This document shows positions 1 to 7,909 of a stretch of DNA of 37,444 nucleotides, piece by piece. The first letter of the stretch is position 1, and every line of letters starts with the position of its first letter. The notes beneath the pieces were generated by a model. The model searched no databases and was not told the DNA's origin. It saw nothing but the letters and a program-made list of their open reading frames with translations. Location: assembly GCA_013288545.1 (NCBI GenBank), contig JABDBR010000011.1:3759-41202 (forward strand), written 5' to 3'. The DNA comes from Nitrososphaerota archaeon (GTDB lineage: Archaea > Thermoproteota > Nitrososphaeria > Nitrososphaerales > Nitrosopumilaceae). A program made the position numbers and the translations under genes.

Positions 1-985
1 TCATCAAAGACTGCCTCACTAACAGAATCACTATCACTAGTTGATACTATTGTTGCACCAAAATCAAAGATAGTGTCTCTAACTGATTCACTATCCCTAG
101 TTGATACTATTGTTGCACCAAAATCAAAGACCGCCTCACTCTCAGAATCATTATCCTTGGTTGATCCAACTCTTGCTTTTACTAAAGCAAAGACTAATTC
201 ACTCTCAGAATCCCTTTCCCTATCTGATACAATCACTAAATCAAACTCCAAGTCTCTCTCAGAATCACTCTCCCTAGCTGATACAATATCCAAGACACAA
301 TCACAGTCTCTCTCAGAATCACTCTCCCTATCTGATACACTTGTTTCATCCAAGACAAAGACCGCCTCACTCTCAGAATCACTACCACTAGCTGATACCG
401 TTACTGCACCAAAATCAAAGATAGTGTCTCTAACTGATTCACTATCACTAGTTGATACTATTACCACAACTCAATCTACATCTGTATCACTCTCAGAATC
501 ACTCTCCCTATCTGATACAATCACTAAATCAAACTCCAAGTCTCTCTCAGAATCACTCTCCCTATCAGATCCAGTCCTTTCTTCGATAAAAGCAAAGACT
601 GCCTCACTAACAGAATCACTACCAATCTCTGATTCAGTCACAACCATTTCATCAAGGACTGCCTCACTAACAGAATCATTACCAATCTCTGATTCAGTCA
701 CCAAGAAAATTGTAAAATCACTTGCAGAGATAATGTCAATCACAGACCCAGGTCTTTCCTCAATAAAGGCAAGAGTTGTATCACTTTCAGAATCACTTTC
801 ATTATCTGATGTATACAACAAACAAACAATCAAGTCTCTCTCAGATTCATTTGGAATCGCAGATGTAGCTCAAATCCGTACTGGCACTATTTCACTAAGC
901 GATGGTCTTACCATATCTGATATAACAAATAAACAGATTGTTATCAACATGGCTGATAATCTATCCATGAATAGCTCAACTACTG
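1..985 (+). repeat. In-frame tandem coding repeats (about 16-17 units of 51-63 bp)
   Basis: Units follow the pattern S-L-(S/T)-(E/D)-S-L-(S/P)-(L/I)-(S/V/A)-D followed by a variable 6-10 residue spacer such as TITKSNSK, TIVAPKSK or PVLSSIKAK. Several units are nearly identical in DNA, for example the blocks around 190-260, 490-560 and 540-570. Units decay toward the 3' end, where SLSDSFGIAD, SLSDGLTISD and NMADNLSMNS are the last recognisable copies. Spacer types recur out of order, which suggests unit duplication and shuffling by recombination. The array starts before the window. Confidence 0.9.
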
Positions 986-3219
986 CAGTATCTAATCTTA
1001 AGCCAAATCAAAATCTAGTTGAGACTAATCAAAAATCTATCACTATTGATCCAATCAAGCCTGAATTGCTTGTAGTAACTAATAACATTGCACTTTCAAA
1101 TGTAACCATACCCTCAACAGTAACAAATCCTTCTATCAATTATACAGCTGTAAAACATACTAGTGGTAGTACAACATCTGTACAGATTACCAATTCACTT
1201 ACAATTACCAAAGACACTAGCGGTAATACACTACCTGAAGTAAAAATGACAATTCCAGCTGGTACTACTATAACTGGTACATCATGGGATGCAAGTCTTA
1301 TACTGCCAACCACGCAAAGCTCATCAACAATATCGTTGCCTGCATCGCCAAATCAAGTAAATACGCCACAAACTATAATCAAAGTAGGATCTGATGTATC
1401 GCTTTCGTTTAATAATCCTGTCAGACTTGCATTTGTTGGACAGGCTGGAACACGCACAGGTTTCTTCCATTCTAATCCAACAGTGACAGAAATCACAGCT
1501 ATCTGTACCTCTGATAGCACTTTGGGAATTCCTTCTGGGTCTAATGAATGCAAGATTAATGTAGGATCTGATCTTATTGTCTGGACAAATCATTTTACTG
1601 GTTTTGCAACATGGACTTCAAGCACAAGTACACCTGGAACTGCTCCTAGTACTTCAACTTCAGGCGCAGGTGGAGGGGCTACCGGTGCAGGTGCATCCGG
1701 AACCGGAGCATCTGCATCAAGTAATGGCGGAGGAGCAGGACCTTATCTTAAGATCCAAAAAATATCATATGATGTATGTGACAAACAAATTGTAAGAATC
1801 CAAGTTGCAACAGAAGTTAATAGTACAAATCCAATGGTAATAGTTCGTACATCAATTACTGGTGTAGTTACTGCAAAACTTGTTGCAGATCAGCCATATG
1901 CACAAGAAAATGTCAATGCCACAATCAGAAAACTAGTCTATGAAGCTTCCGTTAATCCAAAAGAAACTTCATTTGAGGTACTTGCATTAGAGTCAATTGG
2001 GCACAACATATTCTCCGTAGGAAAAACAGTTGAGGTTACTGGTTGTAGTGAGGATCTTGATTTCACAAAAGTTGAGTTGACAACACAACCAGTTACAATT
2101 GACCTTGCGGTACCAAAGATATTTGATATTAAATTCCAAGCAGGTAATGGAACAAAACAACTTGCATTAGAACCAACAACTCAATTTGTGAACAACCAGC
2201 CACTTTCAGTATATGCAATTGTAGATACGCCTATATCGATTACCGCCTCAGATCTACGATTCATGGGAATTGAAGATAATCAAACTGGACAATATCATGA
2301 TATCACAATGAATGTAGTTCCATTACAAATATCAAACAGCACATATCTACTATCTGGAACAATTCCATCCGAATTGCTGCAAGCACCTGGTATGAAATAT
2401 TGGATTCATGTAGAAAACAATGCAGGCAAGAAAGTTGATTCAGATACTGCTACAATTGGAGTAAAACCAAGTTATCCTGTTCTTCTTGGTGGTATAGAAT
2501 TGGATGCCAAGATGGCAAGAATAGAAGGAACTACGGGTCATCCTACTGCGTACTTGACCAATAACTCTACGGGATCAGTCTATGGATATGTTGAATTGAT
2601 AGTTAATGGAACTGCTGCATACACTTCCCCATCACAGATATTCAATACTGGACAAAATATGGTAAATCTAGAATGGAAGACTCCAACGGTTGGCAAGATA
2701 TCCCAATATCAATTGCAGGCAAGAGCAGTGATCTTTGGAAAATCAATTGATACTATGCCATCATATGTTACTACATTCCCTGGAACAGTCAACTTACCTA
2801 TATCCAAACTAGTTAATGTGAGTGATATCTCAATAGGAAATAATACCATAGCAAAAGCATCTACACTTTATTCATCATTTGTAAATGATGGTACTATGCG
2901 ATTCCAAGTGACTGCATCTGATGGTACATGTGTAATAGGAGCAAGTGATAATTGTCTTGTCAGCAAATCTACATTGGGACTGGCTGGTAACATGAAGACA
3001 GTTACAATTGGTGATCAAGTTTACAGAGTGAGATATTCTGGCTCTGATGATTCTCTTGAGCGCTTTTCTATAACCTCTGTTGATTCACTAAGTGGAAACT
3101 GGAAAGTCGAGATTGATTCTACAAATGGACTAATTCCAACTGTTCATGCTATGGATGATGTACCACTCAAAGTAAAATACAGAGCAGTAGACACCCCATT
3201 CATATCTGAAAATTCCTAG
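1..3219 (+). CDS. Large repeat-containing extracellular protein (3' part, N-terminus outside window)
   Basis: The frame is open from base 1, so the gene begins upstream; the GTG at 73 lies inside a repeat and is not a credible start. About 1072 residues are visible. Residues 1 to about 325 are tandem 17-21 residue units built on a core like SLSESLSLSDT. Next comes a Thr/Ser-rich beta-type region, then a Gly/Ala/Ser-rich linker (about 1618-1742) that leads into a segment beginning GPYLKIQKISYDVC. The rest is low-charge, Thr/Val/Asn-rich sequence with many N-x-S/T sequons, typical of secreted thaumarchaeal surface proteins. No C-terminal membrane anchor is visible, so attachment to the cell is unexplained. 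No enzymatic motif was recognised. An adhesin or cell-surface structural role is inferred from composition only. The family is not identified. The next gene is convergent. Confidence 0.85.
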   Translation, partial: SSKTASLTESLSLVDTIVAPKSKIVSLTDSLSLVDTIVAPKSKTASLSESLSLVDPTLAFTKAKTNSLSESLSLSDTITKSNSKSLSESLSLADTISKTQSQSLSESLSLSDTLVSSKTKTASLSESLPLADTVTAPKSKIVSLTDSLSLVDTITTTQSTSVSLSESLSLSDTITKSNSKSLSESLSLSDPVLSSIKAKTASLTESLPISDSVTTISSRTASLTESLPISDSVTKKIVKSLAEIMSITDPGLSSIKARVVSLSESLSLSDVYNKQTIKSLSDSFGIADVAQIRTGTISLSDGLTISDITNKQIVINMADNLSMNSSTTAVSNLKPNQNLVETNQKSITIDPIKPELLVVTNNIALSNVTIPSTVTNPSINYTAVKHTSGSTTSVQITNSLTITKDTSGNTLPEVKMTIPAGTTITGTSWDASLILPTTQSSSTISLPASPNQVNTPQTIIKVGSDVSLSFNNPVRLAFVGQAGTRTGFFHSNPTVTEITAICTSDSTLGIPSGSNECKINVGSDLIVWTNHFTGFATWTSSTSTPGTAPSTSTSGAGGGATGAGASGTGASASSNGGGAGPYLKIQKISYDVCDKQIVRIQVATEVNSTNPMVIVRTSITGVVTAKLVADQPYAQENVNATIRKLVYEASVNPKETSFEVLALESIGHNIFSVGKTVEVTGCSEDLDFTKVELTTQPVTIDLAVPKIFDIKFQAGNGTKQLALEPTTQFVNNQPLSVYAIVDTPISITASDLRFMGIEDNQTGQYHDITMNVVPLQISNSTYLLSGTIPSELLQAPGMKYWIHVENNAGKKVDSDTATIGVKPSYPVLLGGIELDAKMARIEGTTGHPTAYLTNNSTGSVYGYVELIVNGTAAYTSPSQIFNTGQNMVNLEWKTPTVGKISQYQLQARAVIFGKSIDTMPSYVTTFPGTVNLPISKLVNVSDISIGNNTIAKASTLYSSFVNDGTMRFQVTASDGTCVIGASDNCLVSKSTLGLAGNMKTVTIGDQVYRVRYSGSDDSLERFSITSVDSLSGNWKVEIDSTNGLIPTVHAMDDVPLKVKYRAVDTPFISENS

Positions 3220-3226
3220 TGTACTG

Positions 3227-3236
3227 TTTTGTTTTA
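3227..3236 (+). terminator. T-rich stretch after the surface-protein gene
   Basis: Two T4 runs separated by G follow the stop codon at 3217-3219 within 20 nt. Archaeal transcription can stop at such T-tracts without a hairpin. The stretch lies in the 33-nt gap between two convergent genes. Assignment is by position and composition only. Confidence 0.35.
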
Positions 3237-3252
3237 GAATATAATTTACAAC

Positions 3253-4710
3253 TTAAGGAAAAGCAGTTGCCTGTGCAAGATGAGAATCAAGTTCTGAGAT
3301 CTTTATTCTTTCTTGAGTCATTGAATCACGATTTCGTATTGTCACAGTACCGTCTTCTAATGTCTGGTGATCAATTGTAACTGCAAATGGTGCACCAACT
3401 TCGTCTAGTCTTCTATATCTTCTTCCTATTGCTCCGGAATGATCCAAGAATGCATCATATTTTTTTCTTAACATGATGTAAACCTCATCAGTCTTTTCAG
3501 CCAATCCATCTTTTTTTACAAGAGACAAGACACCAACATGGACTGGTGATAGATATGGCTCTAGGGAAAGGACAACTCTATCATTTTCCTTGTCTTCGCG
3601 AAGCCTGTGCTCTATCATGGTATAGAGACTTCGGTCTATTCCCATTGATATCTCAAATACATGTGGTAAAACCTTGATTTCATCATCCATTACCTCAAAT
3701 TTTTCTTTGCTTGTGTTGGCATGGCTTTTCAAGTCATAATCAGATCTATAATTACACGCCACAAGCTCAAGCCAGCCTGTATTGGTTTCAACCTCAAAGT
3801 CAAATGCAACGGTAGCATAAAACGCCTTTTCCTTTTCTCCTAATTTTCTAAACCTGCTTCTCGCAACATCAATTCCTGTTTTTTGATAAAACTCTACCAG
3901 CAAGCCAAGATAATATGCCACAAGCTTGTTTGGAACTATGCCTGAATCAAGTGCCTCTTTACATGTCATGTTCTTTATGGTATCATCAATCATTATCCTG
4001 ATCTGGGTGTTTTCCACCTCTGAGAACTTTGCCAGATCATCAAGCTTGTTAGGATTACAAAAGACCTCGATCTCTGCTTGGTAAAACTCTCTTAATCTAA
4101 GAAGGCTCTGTCTTGGCGAGATCTCATTTCTGAAACTCTTTCCTATCTGGGCAATGCCAATTGGAAGCTTTCCTCGCATTGTCTTGAACAGCCTTGGAAA
4201 ATCAACAAAGATGGATTGACATGTCTCAGGCCTTAGATATGCTGGTTCTCCTTGGGCTCCTATTCCAACCTTGAACATCATGTTGAATTTTTTAATGTTT
4301 TCAAGACTTCCCTTGCATTTGGTGCATACGATCTTTTTCTCTGCTATAATTTTATCAAATTCTGCCAGGTCTGCATTTTCAGGAATTACTATTGAAGTGA
4401 TCTCTGCAATCATCTTGTCTGCTCTGAAGATTGATTTACATTTTGTACATGTTGCAATTGGGTCAGCAAAACTTGCAAGATGACCTGATGCCACAAAGAC
4501 ATTCTCTGACATGATCTGTGAGCCGTCAATTTCCCACATCCTGTCTCTTCTTACCAGTTCCCTTCTCCACAGTTCGATGAACTTGTTTTTTAGGCTGACT
4601 CCAGATGGACCATATTCCCAAAAACCTGCCTGCGCATCAGAATAAATCTCGCAACTGGGAAAATAAAATCCGCGTTCCAGTGCAAGTTGTATTATTTGTT
4701 CATAGTTCAT
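3253..4710 (-). CDS. glyS: Glycyl-tRNA synthetase (class II, dimeric archaeal/eukaryotic type)
   Basis: Charges tRNA-Gly with glycine in the cytoplasm. The 485-residue protein starts with the GlyRS-specific segment EIYSDAQAGFWEYGPSG (about residues 21-37). A four-Cys zinc knuckle follows (C88, C91, C129, C132), then PETCQSIF (about 161-168), the position where relatives usually have PETAQ. Class II motif 2 reads GKSFRNEISPR and motif 3 lies in EISMGIDRSLY, with an anticodon-binding domain at the C-terminus. Length fits the short archaeal form, which lacks the long insertions of eukaryotic enzymes. It starts 21 nt after the stop of nfo on the same strand, so the two are probably co-transcribed. 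A tRNA-Gly gene lies 8 kb away. Family assignment is secure. Confidence 0.96.
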   Translation of the reverse strand: MNYEQIIQLALERGFYFPSCEIYSDAQAGFWEYGPSGVSLKNKFIELWRRELVRRDRMWEIDGSQIMSENVFVASGHLASFADPIATCTKCKSIFRADKMIAEITSIVIPENADLAEFDKIIAEKKIVCTKCKGSLENIKKFNMMFKVGIGAQGEPAYLRPETCQSIFVDFPRLFKTMRGKLPIGIAQIGKSFRNEISPRQSLLRLREFYQAEIEVFCNPNKLDDLAKFSEVENTQIRIMIDDTIKNMTCKEALDSGIVPNKLVAYYLGLLVEFYQKTGIDVARSRFRKLGEKEKAFYATVAFDFEVETNTGWLELVACNYRSDYDLKSHANTSKEKFEVMDDEIKVLPHVFEISMGIDRSLYTMIEHRLREDKENDRVVLSLEPYLSPVHVGVLSLVKKDGLAEKTDEVYIMLRKKYDAFLDHSGAIGRRYRRLDEVGAPFAVTIDHQTLEDGTVTIRNRDSMTQERIKISELDSHLAQATAFP

Positions 4711-4731
4711 GGTACCATCAATTCTTCCTGA

Positions 4732-5574
4732 TCAAGCCAGTTCTTTTGCCTTATTCAAGTTTCCAACATCATCTCGTCTCTCATCAATGGGTGTCTCTAA
4801 AATTATTGGTATTTTTTTCCGATTTATTGTCTTTATGATATGTCCAAGGCCCTTCTCTCCAATTTGTCCTAGTCCAATGTGTTCATGTCTGTCTAGATTG
4901 CTTCCAAGTTCTCCCTTGGAGTCATTCAGGTGTAAAATTTTGAGATGCTCAAACCCTATTGCTTTATCTAATTTTTCAAGTGTGGTTGCAGCGCCCTTCT
5001 CTGTACTCATATCATAACCTGCGGCAAAACCATGACATGTATCAAAACATATCCCAAATCTCTTTGCAGGTTTTAATTGAGATAAGATGGATGCAAGCTG
5101 ATCAAGATCAGAGCCTACACTATTTTTTTGACCTGCCGTATTTTCAAGAAGAATCATTACATCATCTGGGGTATCTTTAGCAGCTTTTGTAAATGCCCTT
5201 ACCAACATTTCAATTCCTTTCTTGTCACCTTCACCCTTGTGACTTCCCAAATGTGCTACAATGTATGGAATTCCTAGCTTGCTACATCTTTTTACTTCAT
5301 CGATTAGGGAATCCGTAGATCTTACAAATGGATCTTCTTCTGGGGAGGAAAGGTTTGGCAAGTAAGGCATGTGGGCTACGGTTGCAAATCTGTCAATCTT
5401 GGTTTTAGCAAGTTTTTCTTTGAAACTGGAAGCGTCATTGCTTGTCAGGGGTTTTGCAGCCCATCCTCGTGGGTTGCGAGTGAAAATCTGAAATGCCGTA
5501 CATCCTGTTGCCACTGCATTATCAACTGCCTTGTCTATCGAGCCTGCAATGGATACATGCAATCCGATCTGCAT
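4732..5574 (-). CDS. nfo: Endonuclease IV (AP endonuclease family 2)
   Basis: Cleaves DNA 5' of abasic sites in base-excision repair, using a trinuclear zinc centre in a TIM barrel. The protein has 280 residues, the usual length. It begins IGLHVSIAGSIDKAVDNA, typical of the family. Zinc-ligand segments are visible in order: VAHMP (H68), LLENTAGQ (E144), FDTCHGFAAGYD (D178, H181), HLNDSKGELGSNLDRHEHIG (H215, D218, H230, H232) and ILETP near the end. A TATA-like box sits 24 nt upstream of the ATG, so the transcript is probably leaderless and continues into glyS. It diverges from priL across about 120 nt. Confidence 0.95.
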   Translation of the reverse strand: MQIGLHVSIAGSIDKAVDNAVATGCTAFQIFTRNPRGWAAKPLTSNDASSFKEKLAKTKIDRFATVAHMPYLPNLSSPEEDPFVRSTDSLIDEVKRCSKLGIPYIVAHLGSHKGEGDKKGIEMLVRAFTKAAKDTPDDVMILLENTAGQKNSVGSDLDQLASILSQLKPAKRFGICFDTCHGFAAGYDMSTEKGAATTLEKLDKAIGFEHLKILHLNDSKGELGSNLDRHEHIGLGQIGEKGLGHIIKTINRKKIPIILETPIDERRDDVGNLNKAKELA

Positions 5575-5592
5575 GTCACTAATTTACTTGGG

Positions 5593-5604
5593 CATAATTT
5601 AAAC
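5593..5604 (-). promoter_or_regulatory. TATA box for nfo-glyS
   Basis: Read on the minus strand the site is GTTTAAATTATG. It is centred 24 nt upstream of the nfo ATG, which fits a leaderless archaeal promoter. Confidence 0.5.
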
Positions 5605-5662
5605 TCGTGGTGAAATAATCTGGTAAATATCTGACCTCCACTTGATGGTCAACAGGATAATC

Positions 5663-5674
5663 AAATTTTTAAGG
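5663..5674 (+). promoter_or_regulatory. TATA box for priL-priS
   Basis: AAATTTTTAAGG is centred about 26 nt upstream of the priL ATG at 5695, the spacing expected for a leaderless start. Confidence 0.45.
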
Positions 5675-5694
5675 TTAGTAAGAACAAAGAAGAC

Positions 5695-6705
5695 ATGTTA
5701 AAGATTGGAGCAAAGGATCTGGCAAAATATCCTTTTCTGACAGAAGCTGGTGAATATCTACGAAATACGGGATTAAGTCTTGAGCAACTGGGAGATCCTG
5801 ACTGGCAACCAATTGTTGAAAAGGCATATGGTAGAATTGTAGTTGCCTCATCTGGTCAAATCTATGGCTCTGATCTTGAGGCACTTGACAATGATTCTGA
5901 GTTACTCTCCTTTCTGGTGGCAATAATTCTGCTCAAGTCTGCAGGTATTGCTACACTGATCCGACGGTTTTCGCTTGCAGAATCTAGGAGGGCTGAAAAG
6001 TATCTGCAACAAGATCTTTGGATAAGCAGGGATAAAAAAAATCTAGAGCTTCCATTAAAAATAATCCAAGATCTGTTTGCAGTTAATGTATCAATTGACA
6101 ATGAAGATTTTGTAATCAAAGTACCAGATTATTTACAACGGGCTGTTCATTTCCACGAAAAAGAATGGAAGTTGGTAAATAGAAGAGTTGCAAATGGCCT
6201 TGTCTATCTGAGCGCACATGAGACAGTCAGATTGATACGCGCAGAGCTTGGGGAATACATCAATGGAAAAATCCAATCAGTCAACGTTGACTCTATCCCA
6301 CAAAGCTTTCGACATAGAGTGGAGGACCTGGTTGCGCTTGCTAAAAAGTTCTCTGATACAACTTATGTCTCTTCAGAATATCCTCCATGTGTAAAACATG
6401 GAATCGAAGTTTTAGAAAAAGGAGAGAACTTGCCTCACTCTGGAAGGTTTTTGCTTGCTACATATCTTCTCTCAAAAGGTCAGACAGTTGATCAAATTGC
6501 TCCTTTATTCAAAAATGCTCCTGATTACAATGAGCGAACTACCAAGTACCAGCTAGCGCATATCTCAGGTTCGTCTGGAAGTGGAACTAAATATCAATGT
6601 CCGTCATGTGAAAAACTACGAAGTGAAAGCCTTTGTTTTGCTATTCCTGACTGTGATGGAATAATAAATCCGGTACAATTTGGCAAAAAGAGAAAGATCC
6701 AATGA
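5695..6705 (+). CDS. priL: DNA primase large subunit PriL
   Basis: Non-catalytic partner of archaeal/eukaryotic primase; its C-terminal 4Fe-4S domain helps primer initiation. The 336-residue protein has the typical N-terminus (DLAKYPFLTEAGEYLRN) and a Cys-bearing C-terminal domain. Candidate cluster ligands are C232 (in PPCVKH), C302 and C305 (QCPSC), C314 (LCF) and C320 (PDCDG); which four bind iron cannot be decided here. Its stop overlaps the start of priS by 4 nt (ATGA), so the two subunits are translationally coupled and probably made in equal amounts. The ATG start is supported by a TATA box at the right distance. Confidence 0.95.
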   Translation: MLKIGAKDLAKYPFLTEAGEYLRNTGLSLEQLGDPDWQPIVEKAYGRIVVASSGQIYGSDLEALDNDSELLSFLVAIILLKSAGIATLIRRFSLAESRRAEKYLQQDLWISRDKKNLELPLKIIQDLFAVNVSIDNEDFVIKVPDYLQRAVHFHEKEWKLVNRRVANGLVYLSAHETVRLIRAELGEYINGKIQSVNVDSIPQSFRHRVEDLVALAKKFSDTTYVSSEYPPCVKHGIEVLEKGENLPHSGRFLLATYLLSKGQTVDQIAPLFKNAPDYNERTTKYQLAHISGSSGSGTKYQCPSCEKLRSESLCFAIPDCDGIINPVQFGKKRKIQ

Positions 6706-7826
6706 ACGAAAAAAATGCTTTGCTAATAGAGAGCGCATTTAAGGAATATTATTTTAATCGATTTGATCTGATACACGTTCCACAAAAGGCCACAGAAAGA
6801 GAGTTTGGGTATCAAAAATTCAACTCTGGAATGACAAGACATCTTGTCATAAAAAATGACAAGGAACTTCATCTTCTGTTAATGAGAGAAGTTCCATCTG
6901 ATGTATACTGTTCAAATGCATACTATTCATTTCCAAATCTTTCAATGTCTGAAAAAGACTGGAAAGGAGCTGACTTGATCTTCGATATAGACGCAAAAGA
7001 CCTTGCCCTTCCATGCAGAAAAGATCATACAATTTTCAAGTGCAACTCTTGCAATAATCATATGATTGAATTCCAGTCACAATGTTCCAAATGCGGATCT
7101 ACAAAGTTTGATATCGTATCTGTGGGCTGCATGAATTGCATCTCCGAGTCTAAAAAAGAGGTGACAAAACTTGTTGATATACTGACAACTGACCTGAATG
7201 TAAAAAAAGAACAGATCGAGGTATATTTTTCTGGAAATGAAGGATTTCATGTTCGTGTAACTAATGCTGATTATGAACAATTGGGTTCGCAAGAAAGGGC
7301 TGACTTGGTAGACTATATTATGTTCAACGGTGCAATACCAGAATCTTTTGGAATTAAAAGACAAAATAATTCCAAGACTTCTCTTCCCACGTTTGAAGAA
7401 AAAGGCTGGCGCGGCAGAGTTGCCCGTAAATTATTTTCATCAAAATCAAAGGCACCCAAAGTAACAAGGGAAATAATTACCAGTGGATATTCTGCATTTC
7501 AAGTACAGCTAGAAGAGATCAAGAGAACGATGGGAGTCCGAGTGGATCCCAAGGTAACAATGGATATTCACCGTATATTCAGGCTTGAGGGATCTATTAA
7601 CAGCAAGAGTGGTCTTTCAAAAATTCAATGTATCAACTTGGATTCTTTTGATCCATTTTTGGAGGCATGTCTGCTTGGAGATGATGATATAGACATCATG
7701 GCAGATTGTCCGATACAAATTAGGCTCAAAAACAAGAAATTTGGACCGTTCAACAATGAAATAGTTTCTCTGCCAAAATATGCTGCAGTTTACATGTTGT
7801 GCAAAGGCCTAGGAAATGCAACCTGA
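6702..7826 (+). CDS. priS: DNA primase small (catalytic) subunit PriS
   Basis: Catalytic subunit of archaeo-eukaryotic primase, which makes primers for replication. The 374-residue protein carries the catalytic metal-binding pair in LIFDIDAKD (D95, D97). A Cys cluster follows (about 102-145, including CNSCNN, CSKCG and GCMNC), consistent with the zinc-binding insertion of archaeal PriS. Further downstream is YFSGNEGFHVRV, the conserved substrate-binding motif (SGxxGxH type), and VDPKVTMDIHRIFRLEGSI near the C-terminus. It overlaps priL by 4 nt in an ATGA junction. All expected motifs appear intact. Confidence 0.95.
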   Translation: MNEKNALLIESAFKEYYFNRFDLIHVPQKATEREFGYQKFNSGMTRHLVIKNDKELHLLLMREVPSDVYCSNAYYSFPNLSMSEKDWKGADLIFDIDAKDLALPCRKDHTIFKCNSCNNHMIEFQSQCSKCGSTKFDIVSVGCMNCISESKKEVTKLVDILTTDLNVKKEQIEVYFSGNEGFHVRVTNADYEQLGSQERADLVDYIMFNGAIPESFGIKRQNNSKTSLPTFEEKGWRGRVARKLFSSKSKAPKVTREIITSGYSAFQVQLEEIKRTMGVRVDPKVTMDIHRIFRLEGSINSKSGLSKIQCINLDSFDPFLEACLLGDDDIDIMADCPIQIRLKNKKFGPFNNEIVSLPKYAAVYMLCKGLGNAT

Positions 7827-7909
7827 CAAACTTCTTTTGACTTATTAATGGTGTTTTGCAAAAGAATCTAGGTAGACATTAATTTGACACAAAGGAAGGT
7901 ATCCTGATT

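Noticed and set aside
471-833. 120-residue open frame on the minus strand inside the surface-protein repeats
   Set aside because: It is the antisense shadow of low-complexity Ser/Leu/Asp repeats, with a Glu/Ser/Asp-rich product and no promoter or family features.
1-985. CRISPR-like direct repeats
   Set aside because: Repeats are contiguous, in frame, variable in length and code for a regular protein motif; there are no unique spacers of constant size.
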